From assembly GCF_002000245.1 (NCBI RefSeq), contig NZ_MTCM01000001.1, positions 620,001 to 684,000 on the forward strand: a stretch of 64,000 bases of DNA. Direction: 5' to 3'. The notes under the pieces were generated by a model, which ran no database searches, was not told the origin of the DNA, and saw only the letters and a program-made list of their open reading frames with translations. This DNA comes from Sphingobacterium sp. CZ-UAM (GTDB lineage Bacteria; Bacteroidota; Bacteroidia; Sphingobacteriales; Sphingobacteriaceae). How positions within the stretch are numbered: position 1 is the stretch's first letter; each line of letters starts with the position of its first letter. Shown here one piece after another: positions 8,344-17,243 of this stretch. The translations under genes and the position numbers were made by a program.

Positions 8344-10350
8344 GTGATCTTATTCAAATCTACTTTAAAAAAGGGCATCGTTGTCCCCAGCCTGATCTTC
8401 ATCATCGGGACTTGCCTACTATCGGTATTTCTCCCGACGTTGACCGTACGTATTTTAGACACCGTAAAGGAATTTATTTTCGTTAACTTCAACTGGGTCT
8501 ATGTGTGGGGGGTGACATTGTTTGTTATTTTTCTGGTCTACCTGATGTTCAGCAAGTTTGGCAATACCAAATTGGGGAGCAACGATAGTAAGCCAGAATA
8601 TTCGTTCTTTTCCTGGATCTCGATGTTGTTTGCTGCCGGGATGGGGATCGGATTGATGTATTTCAGCGTGGCCGAACCCATGCAGCATTACTCCACCGAG
8701 GTATTCGCTTCAAACCATTATATCAACCGCGCAAAGAATGCGCAACTCTATACCTTCTTCCACTGGGGTATCCATGCCTGGGCCATCTACGGGGTCGTGG
8801 GATTGGCGCTTTCGTATTTTGCCTACCGCTACAGACTGCCCCTTTCGCTGCGCAGCTGTTTTTATCCGCTGCTGAAAAACAGGATCAATGGAAAATGGGG
8901 GAACGCCATTGACGTGTTTGCACTGTGTAGTACCTTCTTTGGTATTACCACCACGTTGGGTTTTGGTGTTGTTCAGGTCAATGCGGGTTTACAGACCCTG
9001 GGTGTTGTCCCCGAAAGTAGCTTTACCTACCAGATCATTATTGTGGGCGTGTTGACCTCGCTTTCCATCCTGTCGGCAACCTCAGGGGTAGACAAGGGGG
9101 TGAAGTTATTGAGCAAAATCAACATCATTACGGTGATTGTCCTATTATTGTTTGTACTGTTGCTGGGCCCTACATTTTACCTGATCGGTAGTTTCACGGA
9201 AGGGATCGGAAACTATATCAATAATTTTTTCAGCCTGACATTTGATACCCACGTTTATGACGAAGCTACCTTACCCTGGTTTTACAGCTGGACGATCCTG
9301 TACTGGGCCTGGTGGATCTCCTGGTCTCCTTACGTGGGACTGTTTATCGCAAAAATTTCAAAAGGGCGTACAATACGGGAGTTTGTTGCCGCTGTACTGA
9401 TCATTCCGACATTGTTCAATTTTATATGGATGTCTGTGTTTGGGAATAGTGCCATCTGGTTTGACATTAACATCGCCAAAGGTGCTCTTAGTGCCTTAGC
9501 GGATAATCCCGATGCGCTGATGTTTAAATTTTTGGATTATCTACCCGGGTCAGAGCTGGTCAGCTATCTGGTCATCTTAATCATTATCATCTTTTTTGTG
9601 ACCTCAGCAGATTCAGGAATATTTGTGATGAACAGTATTGCGACCCGGAACGCTGCAAAGTCCCCAAAATGGCAGATGGTGTTTTGGGGCACCCTGCTGG
9701 CCATTCTTGCGCTGATGTTGTTAAATACAGGCGGACTGCAGGCCTTGCAGACCATGACACTTATTACGGCTTTGCCATTCTCCCTGATTATGCTGCTCTT
9801 TTGCGTCAGTTTGTTCAAAGCCCTGGTAATCGACCGGAGTTATTACGAACGGGATTTTTCGGTCAGCACGGTGCCCTGGTCGGGCGAGTTTTGGAAAGAC
9901 CGGTTAAAACAGATTGTTTCGTTCAAAAGCCGTGAGTCTGTCGATCAGTTTATCGACACTATGGTTGGGAGCGCCTTCGGAGAATTGCAGGCTGAATTCA
10001 AGCAGAATGATATTGAAGCTAAAATAAAACGGTCGGATAGCCCTAAAAGGATAGAAATTGAAATCCGCCACGACGTAGTCAACAATTTTATATACGGGGT
10101 CAAAAACCAGGTCAAAGTCGTTTCTGATTATTTGCTGGAGGAGGAAAACCTGCCGGATCTGCAGGATAAGAAGACCTATTTTCCAAAATCTTATTTTGGT
10201 GATGCCCGGGAGGGATATGACGTGCAGTACTTTACGAAAAATGAGCTGATCAGTGATGTGCTCAAACACTATGAACGCTTTTTGGAAATTATTTCGGAAG
10301 AGAAAAATGAGATGTTTATCAGCAGCAATGCAAATAAGAAAATGAGTTGA
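8344..10350 (+). CDS. BCCT-family betaine/carnitine/choline transporter
   Basis: Length 668 residues starting with GTG; no ATG precedes the first membrane helix, so GTG is needed to keep all helices. Twelve membrane segments span about 10-500. The family hallmarks are FHWGIHAWAIYG and WAWWISWSPYVGLF, whose tryptophans line the substrate cage. A cytosolic tail of about 150 residues (520-668) is longer than in minimal members and resembles the regulatory tail of BetT-type carriers. These proteins import quaternary-ammonium osmolytes with Na+ or H+. Lying behind mscS, it suggests paired uptake and release of compatible solutes. Confidence 0.93.
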   Translation: MILFKSTLKKGIVVPSLIFIIGTCLLSVFLPTLTVRILDTVKEFIFVNFNWVYVWGVTLFVIFLVYLMFSKFGNTKLGSNDSKPEYSFFSWISMLFAAGMGIGLMYFSVAEPMQHYSTEVFASNHYINRAKNAQLYTFFHWGIHAWAIYGVVGLALSYFAYRYRLPLSLRSCFYPLLKNRINGKWGNAIDVFALCSTFFGITTTLGFGVVQVNAGLQTLGVVPESSFTYQIIIVGVLTSLSILSATSGVDKGVKLLSKINIITVIVLLLFVLLLGPTFYLIGSFTEGIGNYINNFFSLTFDTHVYDEATLPWFYSWTILYWAWWISWSPYVGLFIAKISKGRTIREFVAAVLIIPTLFNFIWMSVFGNSAIWFDINIAKGALSALADNPDALMFKFLDYLPGSELVSYLVILIIIIFFVTSADSGIFVMNSIATRNAAKSPKWQMVFWGTLLAILALMLLNTGGLQALQTMTLITALPFSLIMLLFCVSLFKALVIDRSYYERDFSVSTVPWSGEFWKDRLKQIVSFKSRESVDQFIDTMVGSAFGELQAEFKQNDIEAKIKRSDSPKRIEIEIRHDVVNNFIYGVKNQVKVVSDYLLEEENLPDLQDKKTYFPKSYFGDAREGYDVQYFTKNELISDVLKHYERFLEIISEEKNEMFISSNANKKMS

Positions 10351-10377
10351 TTTATGTTATTTATTAATATAGGAATT

Positions 10378-10731
10378 ATGAATTGGAAGAATTTCGCCCT
10401 TTTGGTATTGGCTTCTTTTCTATGTGCCAGCTGTAGCGAAAAGCCAAAGATCCAATTCGTGGACAAAGATGGTCATATTCATCTATTGACGCGTGAGGGT
10501 GAGCGCACTGCAATGGGCTTACAGAAAATCATTGCACATGGGATTGATACGATCGTGACCATAGATGAGACCGGTGGGCAAAAGATCTGGACAGCTTCCG
10601 ATGTCGACAGTATTGATACGACCAAAATTCAATATTATCTCAAAAGAAGAAACGGGGATAATATAAATATATATACACCTTTGGAGGGGACTGAAGACCT
10701 GAGGATTGACCGGGGCAGGGATTCAATTTAA
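10378..10731 (+). CDS. Small predicted lipoprotein of unknown function
   Basis: Length 117 residues from the ATG at 10378. The reading frame also contains an upstream ATG at 10354, but 10378 puts the positive N-terminus and hydrophobic core in the right place for a lipoprotein signal (LASFLCASC, lipidated Cys near residue 19). The rest is charged and soluble, with no recognisable domain; the middle VDKDGHIHLLTREGERTAMGLQ looks like a small beta-rich fold. It follows the BCCT gene by 27 bases and may be co-transcribed. Function not recognised. Confidence 0.7.
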   Translation: MNWKNFALLVLASFLCASCSEKPKIQFVDKDGHIHLLTREGERTAMGLQKIIAHGIDTIVTIDETGGQKIWTASDVDSIDTTKIQYYLKRRNGDNINIYTPLEGTEDLRIDRGRDSI

Positions 10732-10833
10732 GCAATTGGTGTTTATAAAAGAAAAACTGGGATTTCCGCCTTGGAAGATCAGGAACGGACTCACTAAGGG
10801 TATAAAAAATAGCGTAAAAATATCAGCTTAAAT

Positions 10834-10865
10834 CCTGCTGCTACTGGGATACGCGATGCAGCAGG
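10834..10865. other. Hairpin in the 225-base gap before the DUF4476 gene
   Basis: CCTGCTGC and GCAGCAGG form an 8-bp perfect stem around a 16-base loop. There is no following T-run, so a terminator is unlikely; it could be a protected 3' end or leader element. The rest of the gap shows nothing recognisable. Confidence 0.4.
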
Positions 10866-10956
10866 TGACGGATTAAATAACTTTATTAAAAAATTGTAGG
10901 GTGAATTAATCTTCGGACCTAGGAATGAGTCATAGTACTAAATAATCTATTTTTTT

Positions 10957-11736
10957 ATGTTGAAATATAGCGTCGTTTTTTTTCTCGTCCAATTGATCGG
11001 GATCAATCTACATGCACAATATCGTTCCGGCAATGCAGGGAGGATTACTGTTATCTCCGACAGCCAGCCTTTTATATTGTCTCTGAATGGAGTCGTATAC
11101 AACGATCGGCCTGAGCTGCAGGTGACCATTGACGGACTTTCAGATCAATTGTATGCGATAAGTACGCTGATAAGCGGAAGGGGGCAACGGGAAATGGAGC
11201 GTAGGCAGATTGCTGTACGCAATGAAAATGGTGATTATGTGGAGATGATCTTTAAGGTCGGCAACCAGCGCAATACGCGGAGTCGTGGCCAACATATTAA
11301 TCTATTTGCTCAGATTCCGATAGATATGTCTTCCATAGACAATGGTAATGGGGTGGCCTATGCCTATGGCGCACCGGGCAGACCTATTCACCTGGACGAT
11401 GGACCGGATATGGGAATCCCGCCGATAAACTCGATTACCCCGATCAGCAGAGCAGAATTGGACCGTTTATTCAGTCTCATGAACAGGGAAGCTTTTGACG
11501 ATGCGAAATTCAAAATAATTAACCCCATCTTTTCTGAGACAACGCTCCGTGTTGAACAGATCAGTGAAATCATGAAACGTTTTCAATGGGATGACGGAAA
11601 GCTGAAAGTCGCCAAGGCGGCGTACGGAAATTGTTCGGACAAAAGAAATTATTCAACATTGAGCGGAAACTTTACGTTTCTCGGTAATAAAAATGAGCTG
11701 CTTGATTTTATAGAAAAGCAGCAAAGAATGAAGTAA
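10957..11736 (+). CDS. Secreted DUF4476-domain protein
   Basis: Length 259 residues with a signal peptide (1-20, ending NLHAQ). The N-terminal half (about 25-110) is beta-rich and starts with ITVISDSQPFILSLNG, like small ligand-binding domains often found with DUF4476. The C-terminal ~95 residues match DUF4476: SRAELDRLFSLMNREAFDDAKF, with a second helical repeat around VEQISEIMKRFQWDDGKLKVAKAAY. The domain has no established function; these proteins are exported in Bacteroidota. A strong terminator follows. Confidence 0.75.
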   Translation: MLKYSVVFFLVQLIGINLHAQYRSGNAGRITVISDSQPFILSLNGVVYNDRPELQVTIDGLSDQLYAISTLISGRGQREMERRQIAVRNENGDYVEMIFKVGNQRNTRSRGQHINLFAQIPIDMSSIDNGNGVAYAYGAPGRPIHLDDGPDMGIPPINSITPISRAELDRLFSLMNREAFDDAKFKIINPIFSETTLRVEQISEIMKRFQWDDGKLKVAKAAYGNCSDKRNYSTLSGNFTFLGNKNELLDFIEKQQRMK

Positions 11737-11760
11737 AATTCGTCTTCAAGGTATATAGCG

Positions 11761-11790
11761 AGCCCGGCATAAATTGTCGGGCTTTTTTTT
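11761..11790 (+). terminator. Intrinsic terminator after DUF4476 gene
   Basis: A 9-bp stem (AGCCCGGCA / TGTCGGGCT, one G-T pair) with a 5-base loop is followed by eight T residues. It insulates the upstream gene from the ECF sigma operon. Confidence 0.85.
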
Positions 11791-11806
11791 ACCCAGATAA
11801 ATTAAA

Positions 11807-11837
11807 TTTGGATAATTGTCGATAACTTTTAACTTTG
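11807..11837 (+). promoter_or_regulatory. Bacteroidota-type sigma-A promoter for the ECF sigma operon
   Basis: TTTG at 11807-11810, a 19-base spacer, and TAACTTTG at 11830-11837 exactly fit the -33/-7 consensus TTTG-N19-TAnnTTTG known from Bacteroides and Flavobacterium. Transcription would begin near 11844, giving a leader of about 54 bases before the sigma gene. This suggests basal expression of the sigma factor from the housekeeping polymerase. Confidence 0.7.
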
Positions 11838-11897
11838 ATTTGTTACACCAGTTGTTTTGACATCGTTTGTGTTTAACACCTAAAAAACGGATTCAAT

Positions 11898-12437
11898 ATG
11901 GGAAATCTATCTAATGAAGAAATCAAGATCTATTTTGATCTGAATTATCATCGCTTGTTTCTTTTTGCTAAAAGCTTGGTAAATGATACAGAGATCGCAC
12001 ATGATCTTGTTCAAGATAGTTTTATAGTGTTGATACGTGCTAATATGAAGACTTCGGATGCTCCTCCTGTAATTAAATCTTTTTTATATACAACGGTCAG
12101 AAATCTCGCATCCAAAAATATCAGAAAACAAAAATCGGCACAGCTTTTTTTTCGTAAAGAGAAGACGGAAGAGTGGGAAGATGCCGCTGTTTTCGAGAAG
12201 CTTTTTCAGGCGGAAGTTATTGCTGAGCTCTACCTTGCTTTGGAATCTCTGCCACCAGGCTGCAAGCAAATTTGTAAATTAGGCTATTTAGAAGGACTAA
12301 AAAATCAGGAGATAGCTGATATGTTGGGTGTTAGTATTAATACAGTCAAGACACAAAAGAAGCGTGCACTCCAACTTTTAAGGGACAAAATCTCTCCCCA
12401 AGCTTTCGCACTGCTATGTATTTACCTTTGTCACTAA
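11898..12437 (+). CDS. ECF RNA polymerase sigma factor (FecI-like)
   Basis: Length 179 residues. Region 2 covers about 8-75 (YHRLFLFAKSLVNDTEIAHDLVQDSF binds core polymerase and melts -10 DNA). Region 4 covers about 118-170, with the helix-turn-helix GLKNQEIADMLGVSINTVKTQKKRA. It stands directly upstream of fecR and a SusC carrying an STN domain, the standard trio for ligand-induced transcription of an outer-membrane uptake locus. It is expected to be held inactive by the FecR protein until SusC is occupied. Confidence 0.93.
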   Translation: MGNLSNEEIKIYFDLNYHRLFLFAKSLVNDTEIAHDLVQDSFIVLIRANMKTSDAPPVIKSFLYTTVRNLASKNIRKQKSAQLFFRKEKTEEWEDAAVFEKLFQAEVIAELYLALESLPPGCKQICKLGYLEGLKNQEIADMLGVSINTVKTQKKRALQLLRDKISPQAFALLCIYLCH

Positions 12438-12506
12438 AAAAAATATTTTCTTTTCACCCGTTTTTATTAGTAATGGTACATAGTATTAAAAAACCTAAGT
12501 TACCGT

Positions 12507-13685
12507 ATGGATAAAAATGGAGAACACCTTTATTTTGCCGGACTTTTAGCGAAGTGCATTCAGGGTATATCCTCTGAAGAGGAAATCGTGAGATTGAAAA
12601 AATACATGGACGAAAATCCTCAAGCAAGTGAAATACTTGTTAATCTAAGAGAAACTAACCGGCTTGATCAAGACCTCGAAGAATTGGGTAAAATAGATCT
12701 TGAGCAGCGATGGGCTAACTTTGAAGAGAGGGGGCAAACAAAAGCAGCATCTCGTAGACCTGTTTCGACCTTAATTATTTGGCTATCGACGTCTGCGGCG
12801 ATACTTATTGCTGCGGTTTCTTTATTTTTAAACCGTCAAATCGAATCCAATACTTCAATTATTCCAGATCATCAATTTGGTTATAAAAATGATGTCACGC
12901 CGGGGCATGCCGGGGCAATCTTAACTTTGGCCGATGGACGCGTGGTAGAATTAGGGTCAACAGGCCAGCAAGGGGAGCTAATTGATACAAACCTGATTCA
13001 TATTTCTAAGGGTTCTGTAGAATTTAGGAATGAAACAAATACCAATGAATACAGGGCTAATCGCATCCAAACCCCAAAAGGAGGAACTTTTCAGACTATT
13101 CTGGCTGATGGTACCAAAATATGGTTAAACGCAAATAGCGAAATTGAATTCCCAAGCCAGTTTTCTCCTAACGAACGACGCATAAAGTTGCTTTCTGGAG
13201 AAGCATTTTTTGAGGTAGCCAAGAACAAACAAAAACCATTTATTGTAGAAACACAAGGGTATGCAGTTCATGTAACAGGTACAGCATTTAATATCAATAA
13301 TTATGAGGCTAATATTGTCAAAACTTTATTGACTGAAGGTAAAGTAGACGTAATAGGTAAGAAGACACGTGCTAGCCTATTTCCTGGGCAGGCCGTGGTT
13401 AATAAAGGGGAGTTTCTACAAACAGAAACAGCAGATATCAACGAAGCATTGTCCTGGCGTGATGGTTATTTTTACTTTGACGGAAAGACACTTCAGGAAA
13501 TTCTTGGCGACGTATCAAGATGGTATGATGTCAGCCTCGACTATCAGATAAGTTTAGATCAAACGACGTATATGGGTGGCGCAAAACGCTCGAACACTTT
13601 AGGTACAATCTGTAAGATGCTGACGGATATGTCCCAATACAAGTTCGAAATCAATGGAAAGAAATTAATTGTCAAAAAAAAATAA
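12507..13685 (+). CDS. FecR-family anti-sigma factor
   Basis: Length 392 residues. The cytoplasmic N-terminus (1-85) should bind the sigma factor; one membrane helix lies around 88-108 (STLIIWLSTSAAILIAAVSL). The periplasmic FecR domain (about 180-285) contains TPKGGTFQTILADGTKIWLN, the GEAFFEVAKN block and VTGTAFNINNY. The C-terminal DUF4974 domain (about 320-392) probably receives the STN domain of SusC. It lies 69 bases after the sigma gene. Confidence 0.94.
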   Translation: MDKNGEHLYFAGLLAKCIQGISSEEEIVRLKKYMDENPQASEILVNLRETNRLDQDLEELGKIDLEQRWANFEERGQTKAASRRPVSTLIIWLSTSAAILIAAVSLFLNRQIESNTSIIPDHQFGYKNDVTPGHAGAILTLADGRVVELGSTGQQGELIDTNLIHISKGSVEFRNETNTNEYRANRIQTPKGGTFQTILADGTKIWLNANSEIEFPSQFSPNERRIKLLSGEAFFEVAKNKQKPFIVETQGYAVHVTGTAFNINNYEANIVKTLLTEGKVDVIGKKTRASLFPGQAVVNKGEFLQTETADINEALSWRDGYFYFDGKTLQEILGDVSRWYDVSLDYQISLDQTTYMGGAKRSNTLGTICKMLTDMSQYKFEINGKKLIVKKK

Positions 13686-13822
13686 AGGAGGAAAAATGAA
13701 ATAAACTGACCTAAATGATGATGGTATAAGGAATCCGGAGATACTGCAAATATCCCCGGAAGTAATTCGGCATACCAAATGTGTAGTAACAAATAGTTTA
13801 ATAACCTAATCAATTCAAAATT

Positions 13823-16800
13823 ATGTATAAAATCTGGTTAAGGCAATACCCAGACGAGCCTCGTTATGGCATTAACCTTCGAAAAACAGTATTAGTCATG
13901 AAACTTTCTTTAGCGTTTTCACTTGCATTGACAGTAAGCGTTCATGCCAGTGTTTTGGGGCAAAAAGTAAACCTTCAAAAGAAAAATATCACTTTAAAAG
14001 CGTTGCTAACTGAATTGCAAAAACAGACAAACTATCGCTTTATGTATAAAAGGGGTATTTTGGAAAACTCTCTACCAGTGAATCTTAATCTACAAAATGC
14101 CCCGTTGAGTGAAGTCCTGGAAATTGCTTTCAAAAATCAGCCTTTTGAATATCATATCTATGATGGGACAGTAACGATTTCTCGAAATTCGGTTGTCGTT
14201 CAACAAGCTGCTGTGCGTGGAAAGGTTGTTCAGGCAGATAATCAGCCTTTGGCTGGTGTGTCGGTGAATGTTATCGGTAAAGGAATCACTACGGCCACAG
14301 ACGAACAGGGTAATTATGAAATCAAAGCCAATATAGGGGATCAGCTGGAGTTTAAATACATTGGCTTTAGGTCCAGTACTGTAGCTGTTGGTTCAAATAG
14401 GATGGCGACTATTACGATGATTCCAGCCGGGGATAGTAAATTGGAAGAAGTTGTGGTAATCGGTTATGGAACACAGAAGAGAGCTGACCTTACAGGCGCG
14501 ATCAGTTCCATCAAAGCAGAAGATCTTCCGAAAGCTGCCAGTGCTTCGGTGGAACAGATGTTGGCAGGAAAAGCCGCTGGAGTACAAGTGCGGTCGACCG
14601 ATGCACAGCCAGGGGGAGGAGTCGAGGTTTTGATTAGGGGCGCAGCTTCGACAGGAGCAGGAAACGCACCCCTATATATAATTGACGGGTTTCCAGTGAC
14701 TGGCGGTGTGGATCCTGGAACAAATACCCGCTATTCCATCGGTAGTCGCAGTCCACTCAATTCGATTAATCCTAATGATATCGAATCTATTGAGGTGTTA
14801 AAGGATGCCAGTGCAACAGCAATTTATGGTGCCCGCGCTGCAAATGGGGTTATTTTGATCACAACTAAATCTGGCAAACAGGGGCGCGCAAGGGTTTCCT
14901 ATGATCTGAAAACGAGTATGCAACGTGTTCAGAAGCCATGGGAAATGATGGATGCCAGTCAGTGGATGCGTGCGCGCGGTAATTATTTATATGAACTTTG
15001 GATGGTCAATAACAAAGTTGGTGTATACGGTGGTAAAGATCCCTCAACTGTACCAGCATTTACTGCTCCGTATACCGAAGATGAAATTAATGCAGCCGGT
15101 AAGGGTACAAACTGGATCGATGAGGTTACTCGAAAAGGACGTATTCAAGATCATAATCTGAGTATCAGCGGCGCTAATGATAAGACAAATTATCTCATAT
15201 CATTTAATTATTTTGGACAGGATGGTATTGTAAAAAAGAATGACTTCAATCGCTATACTGGACGTGTAAATATCACCCAAGAGGTCAATAGCTGGCTCAA
15301 GGCTGGTGTACGTGCTAGTGGAAGCCGGATCGATATCAACAATCCAGCATTGGGAACCGGAGGAGCAGAGAATACCGGCGTATTGGAGTCGGCACTTAAA
15401 TTTACGCCTACACTACCGGTTTATCTCCCGGATGGAAGTTACTCCATTGTTCCGAATTCGACGTTCTTCCCAAATCCTGTTTCCTTACTCGATATTAGCA
15501 ATGTAACGGAGCAGAACCGTTTGATGGTGCAGACCTTTGCTGAAATAGAACCGATCAAAGATCTCAAAATTCGTACACAGCTAGGATTTGACAAGCAGGA
15601 CGCGGTGAATAATACCTATCTACCGAAGTCTACACTATATGGTGAGGCTGTGGGAGGACAAGCGACCATTGGGCAGAATAATCGTTTTGATAAATTATTT
15701 AATACGACCGTCAGCTACAGAAAAGTGCTCAATGAGATACATGATCTAAGTCTGTTACTCGGTTATGAATGGCAGTCCATGGGAAGTTCGGGCCACAACT
15801 TATCCAATAATAAATTTCCGACAGATGCCTTTGGCACGAGCAACATCGGCGCGGGAGAGTCTGTACGTCCAACCGTTGGGTCTTACAAGAGCATCAATGA
15901 ACTGGCGTCTTATTTCGGAAGGTTAAATTATAGTCTGATGGATAAGTATCTATTTACTTTTACTATGCGTGCCGATGGCTCTAGCCGTTTTGGAGCAGGA
16001 AATAAATTTGGATATTTTCCATCGGGTGCATTTGCATGGAAGATCGATCGAGAATCTTTTATGTCTGATGCGAAATGGATCTCAAGTGCCAAACTGCGGC
16101 TGAGCGCTGGTCAAACAGGTAACAGCAACATTTCTGGCGCCTTTGCCTTTTATTCTTTTGGAAGTGATTACCTTTTTGGGAATGCTGTCAATACAGGGAC
16201 TTACCTTTCTTCTTATGCCAATCCTGATCTGAAATGGGAAACGACAACGGAGTATAACCTCGGACTGGATTTTGGCCTATTTGACGAGCGTATCAGTGTA
16301 ACAACAGAATTGTTTTCCAAAACGATATCCGACCTATTGGGTGAAAGGCAGCTAAAGACCTATCTTCCCTTGGATAAGGTAGCGGCCAATCTTGGTAAAA
16401 CCTCTAGTAAAGGTTTTGAGGTGACCTTGAATACACAGAACCTTACAGGTGCATTTCAATGGACTAGTACATTGACGTTGTCTGCATATCGTGACCGCTG
16501 GAAAGAGCGAAGCCCAGATGTGGTCCTTCGATCCTACGAATCAATTACAGATCCCATCCGCGTGCACTGGGGATATGTATTGGATGGTCTGGTGCAACCA
16601 GGAGAAGTAGTCCCTCATATGCCTGGTGCATTGCCTGGTGTGCAAAAAGTCAAAGATATCAATGGTTTCGATGAAAACAATCAATTGACAGGAAAACCAG
16701 ATGGTAAGATTAATGATGCCGATGTAGTTAAACTTGCCAATGCAGATCCCAGACTCATCATGGGCTTTGGTAATACCTTTCGATACAAGGGTTTTGACCT

Positions 16801-17212
16801 GAATATCCATGTATATGGTATGTTTGGAACGAGACGCAACAATGATTACATGGGCTATGTGACGGAGATGAACCCCAATATCAACCGAGGTTGGAATATG
16901 CCGAATATGGTCGACCAATTTTGGTCGAGCAGCAATACACAAGGGACATATCCTAATCCATTTGTTGTCAATCCATTTCCGGGAGCTGGACAGTTTCTAT
17001 TGCAAAAGTCTGACTTCGTCCGGGTGCGCAACATTACGTTGGGTTATGATCTTAACCCCTTGTTTCACAAAAAATGGTTCAACGCCTTTCGGGTATATGT
17101 AGATGCTTCAAACCCTATTGTTTTTACCAGTTTCAAAGGTATAGATCCTGAATTTACGGGAATCTATCCACCAGCGAAATCCTTTACACTGGGACTTAGT
17201 GTTGGATTTTAA
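13823..17212 (+). CDS. SusC/RagA-family TonB-linked outer membrane transporter with STN domain
   Basis: Length 1129 residues. A long positively charged lead precedes the signal core; ATG at 13898 (MKLSLAFSLAL) is a plausible shorter start. Domains: STN (secretin/TonB N-terminal, about 50-120) for signalling to FecR, carboxypeptidase-D-like beta-sandwich (about 135-210), the conserved EEVVVIGYGTQKRADLTGAI motif before the plug, plug (about 225-340 with PLYIIDGFPV and ASATAIYGARAANGVILITTK), and a barrel ending in Phe. It imports an unknown nutrient with the next gene's SusD. Occupancy should signal through its STN domain to FecR. Confidence 0.95.
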   Translation: MYKIWLRQYPDEPRYGINLRKTVLVMKLSLAFSLALTVSVHASVLGQKVNLQKKNITLKALLTELQKQTNYRFMYKRGILENSLPVNLNLQNAPLSEVLEIAFKNQPFEYHIYDGTVTISRNSVVVQQAAVRGKVVQADNQPLAGVSVNVIGKGITTATDEQGNYEIKANIGDQLEFKYIGFRSSTVAVGSNRMATITMIPAGDSKLEEVVVIGYGTQKRADLTGAISSIKAEDLPKAASASVEQMLAGKAAGVQVRSTDAQPGGGVEVLIRGAASTGAGNAPLYIIDGFPVTGGVDPGTNTRYSIGSRSPLNSINPNDIESIEVLKDASATAIYGARAANGVILITTKSGKQGRARVSYDLKTSMQRVQKPWEMMDASQWMRARGNYLYELWMVNNKVGVYGGKDPSTVPAFTAPYTEDEINAAGKGTNWIDEVTRKGRIQDHNLSISGANDKTNYLISFNYFGQDGIVKKNDFNRYTGRVNITQEVNSWLKAGVRASGSRIDINNPALGTGGAENTGVLESALKFTPTLPVYLPDGSYSIVPNSTFFPNPVSLLDISNVTEQNRLMVQTFAEIEPIKDLKIRTQLGFDKQDAVNNTYLPKSTLYGEAVGGQATIGQNNRFDKLFNTTVSYRKVLNEIHDLSLLLGYEWQSMGSSGHNLSNNKFPTDAFGTSNIGAGESVRPTVGSYKSINELASYFGRLNYSLMDKYLFTFTMRADGSSRFGAGNKFGYFPSGAFAWKIDRESFMSDAKWISSAKLRLSAGQTGNSNISGAFAFYSFGSDYLFGNAVNTGTYLSSYANPDLKWETTTEYNLGLDFGLFDERISVTTELFSKTISDLLGERQLKTYLPLDKVAANLGKTSSKGFEVTLNTQNLTGAFQWTSTLTLSAYRDRWKERSPDVVLRSYESITDPIRVHWGYVLDGLVQPGEVVPHMPGALPGVQKVKDINGFDENNQLTGKPDGKINDADVVKLANADPRLIMGFGNTFRYKGFDLNIHVYGMFGTRRNNDYMGYVTEMNPNINRGWNMPNMVDQFWSSSNTQGTYPNPFVVNPFPGAGQFLLQKSDFVRVRNITLGYDLNPLFHKKWFNAFRVYVDASNPIVFTSFKGIDPEFTGIYPPAKSFTLGLSVGF

Positions 17213-17243
17213 TCAAATTACTGGCTTTAATACATTTATTATA

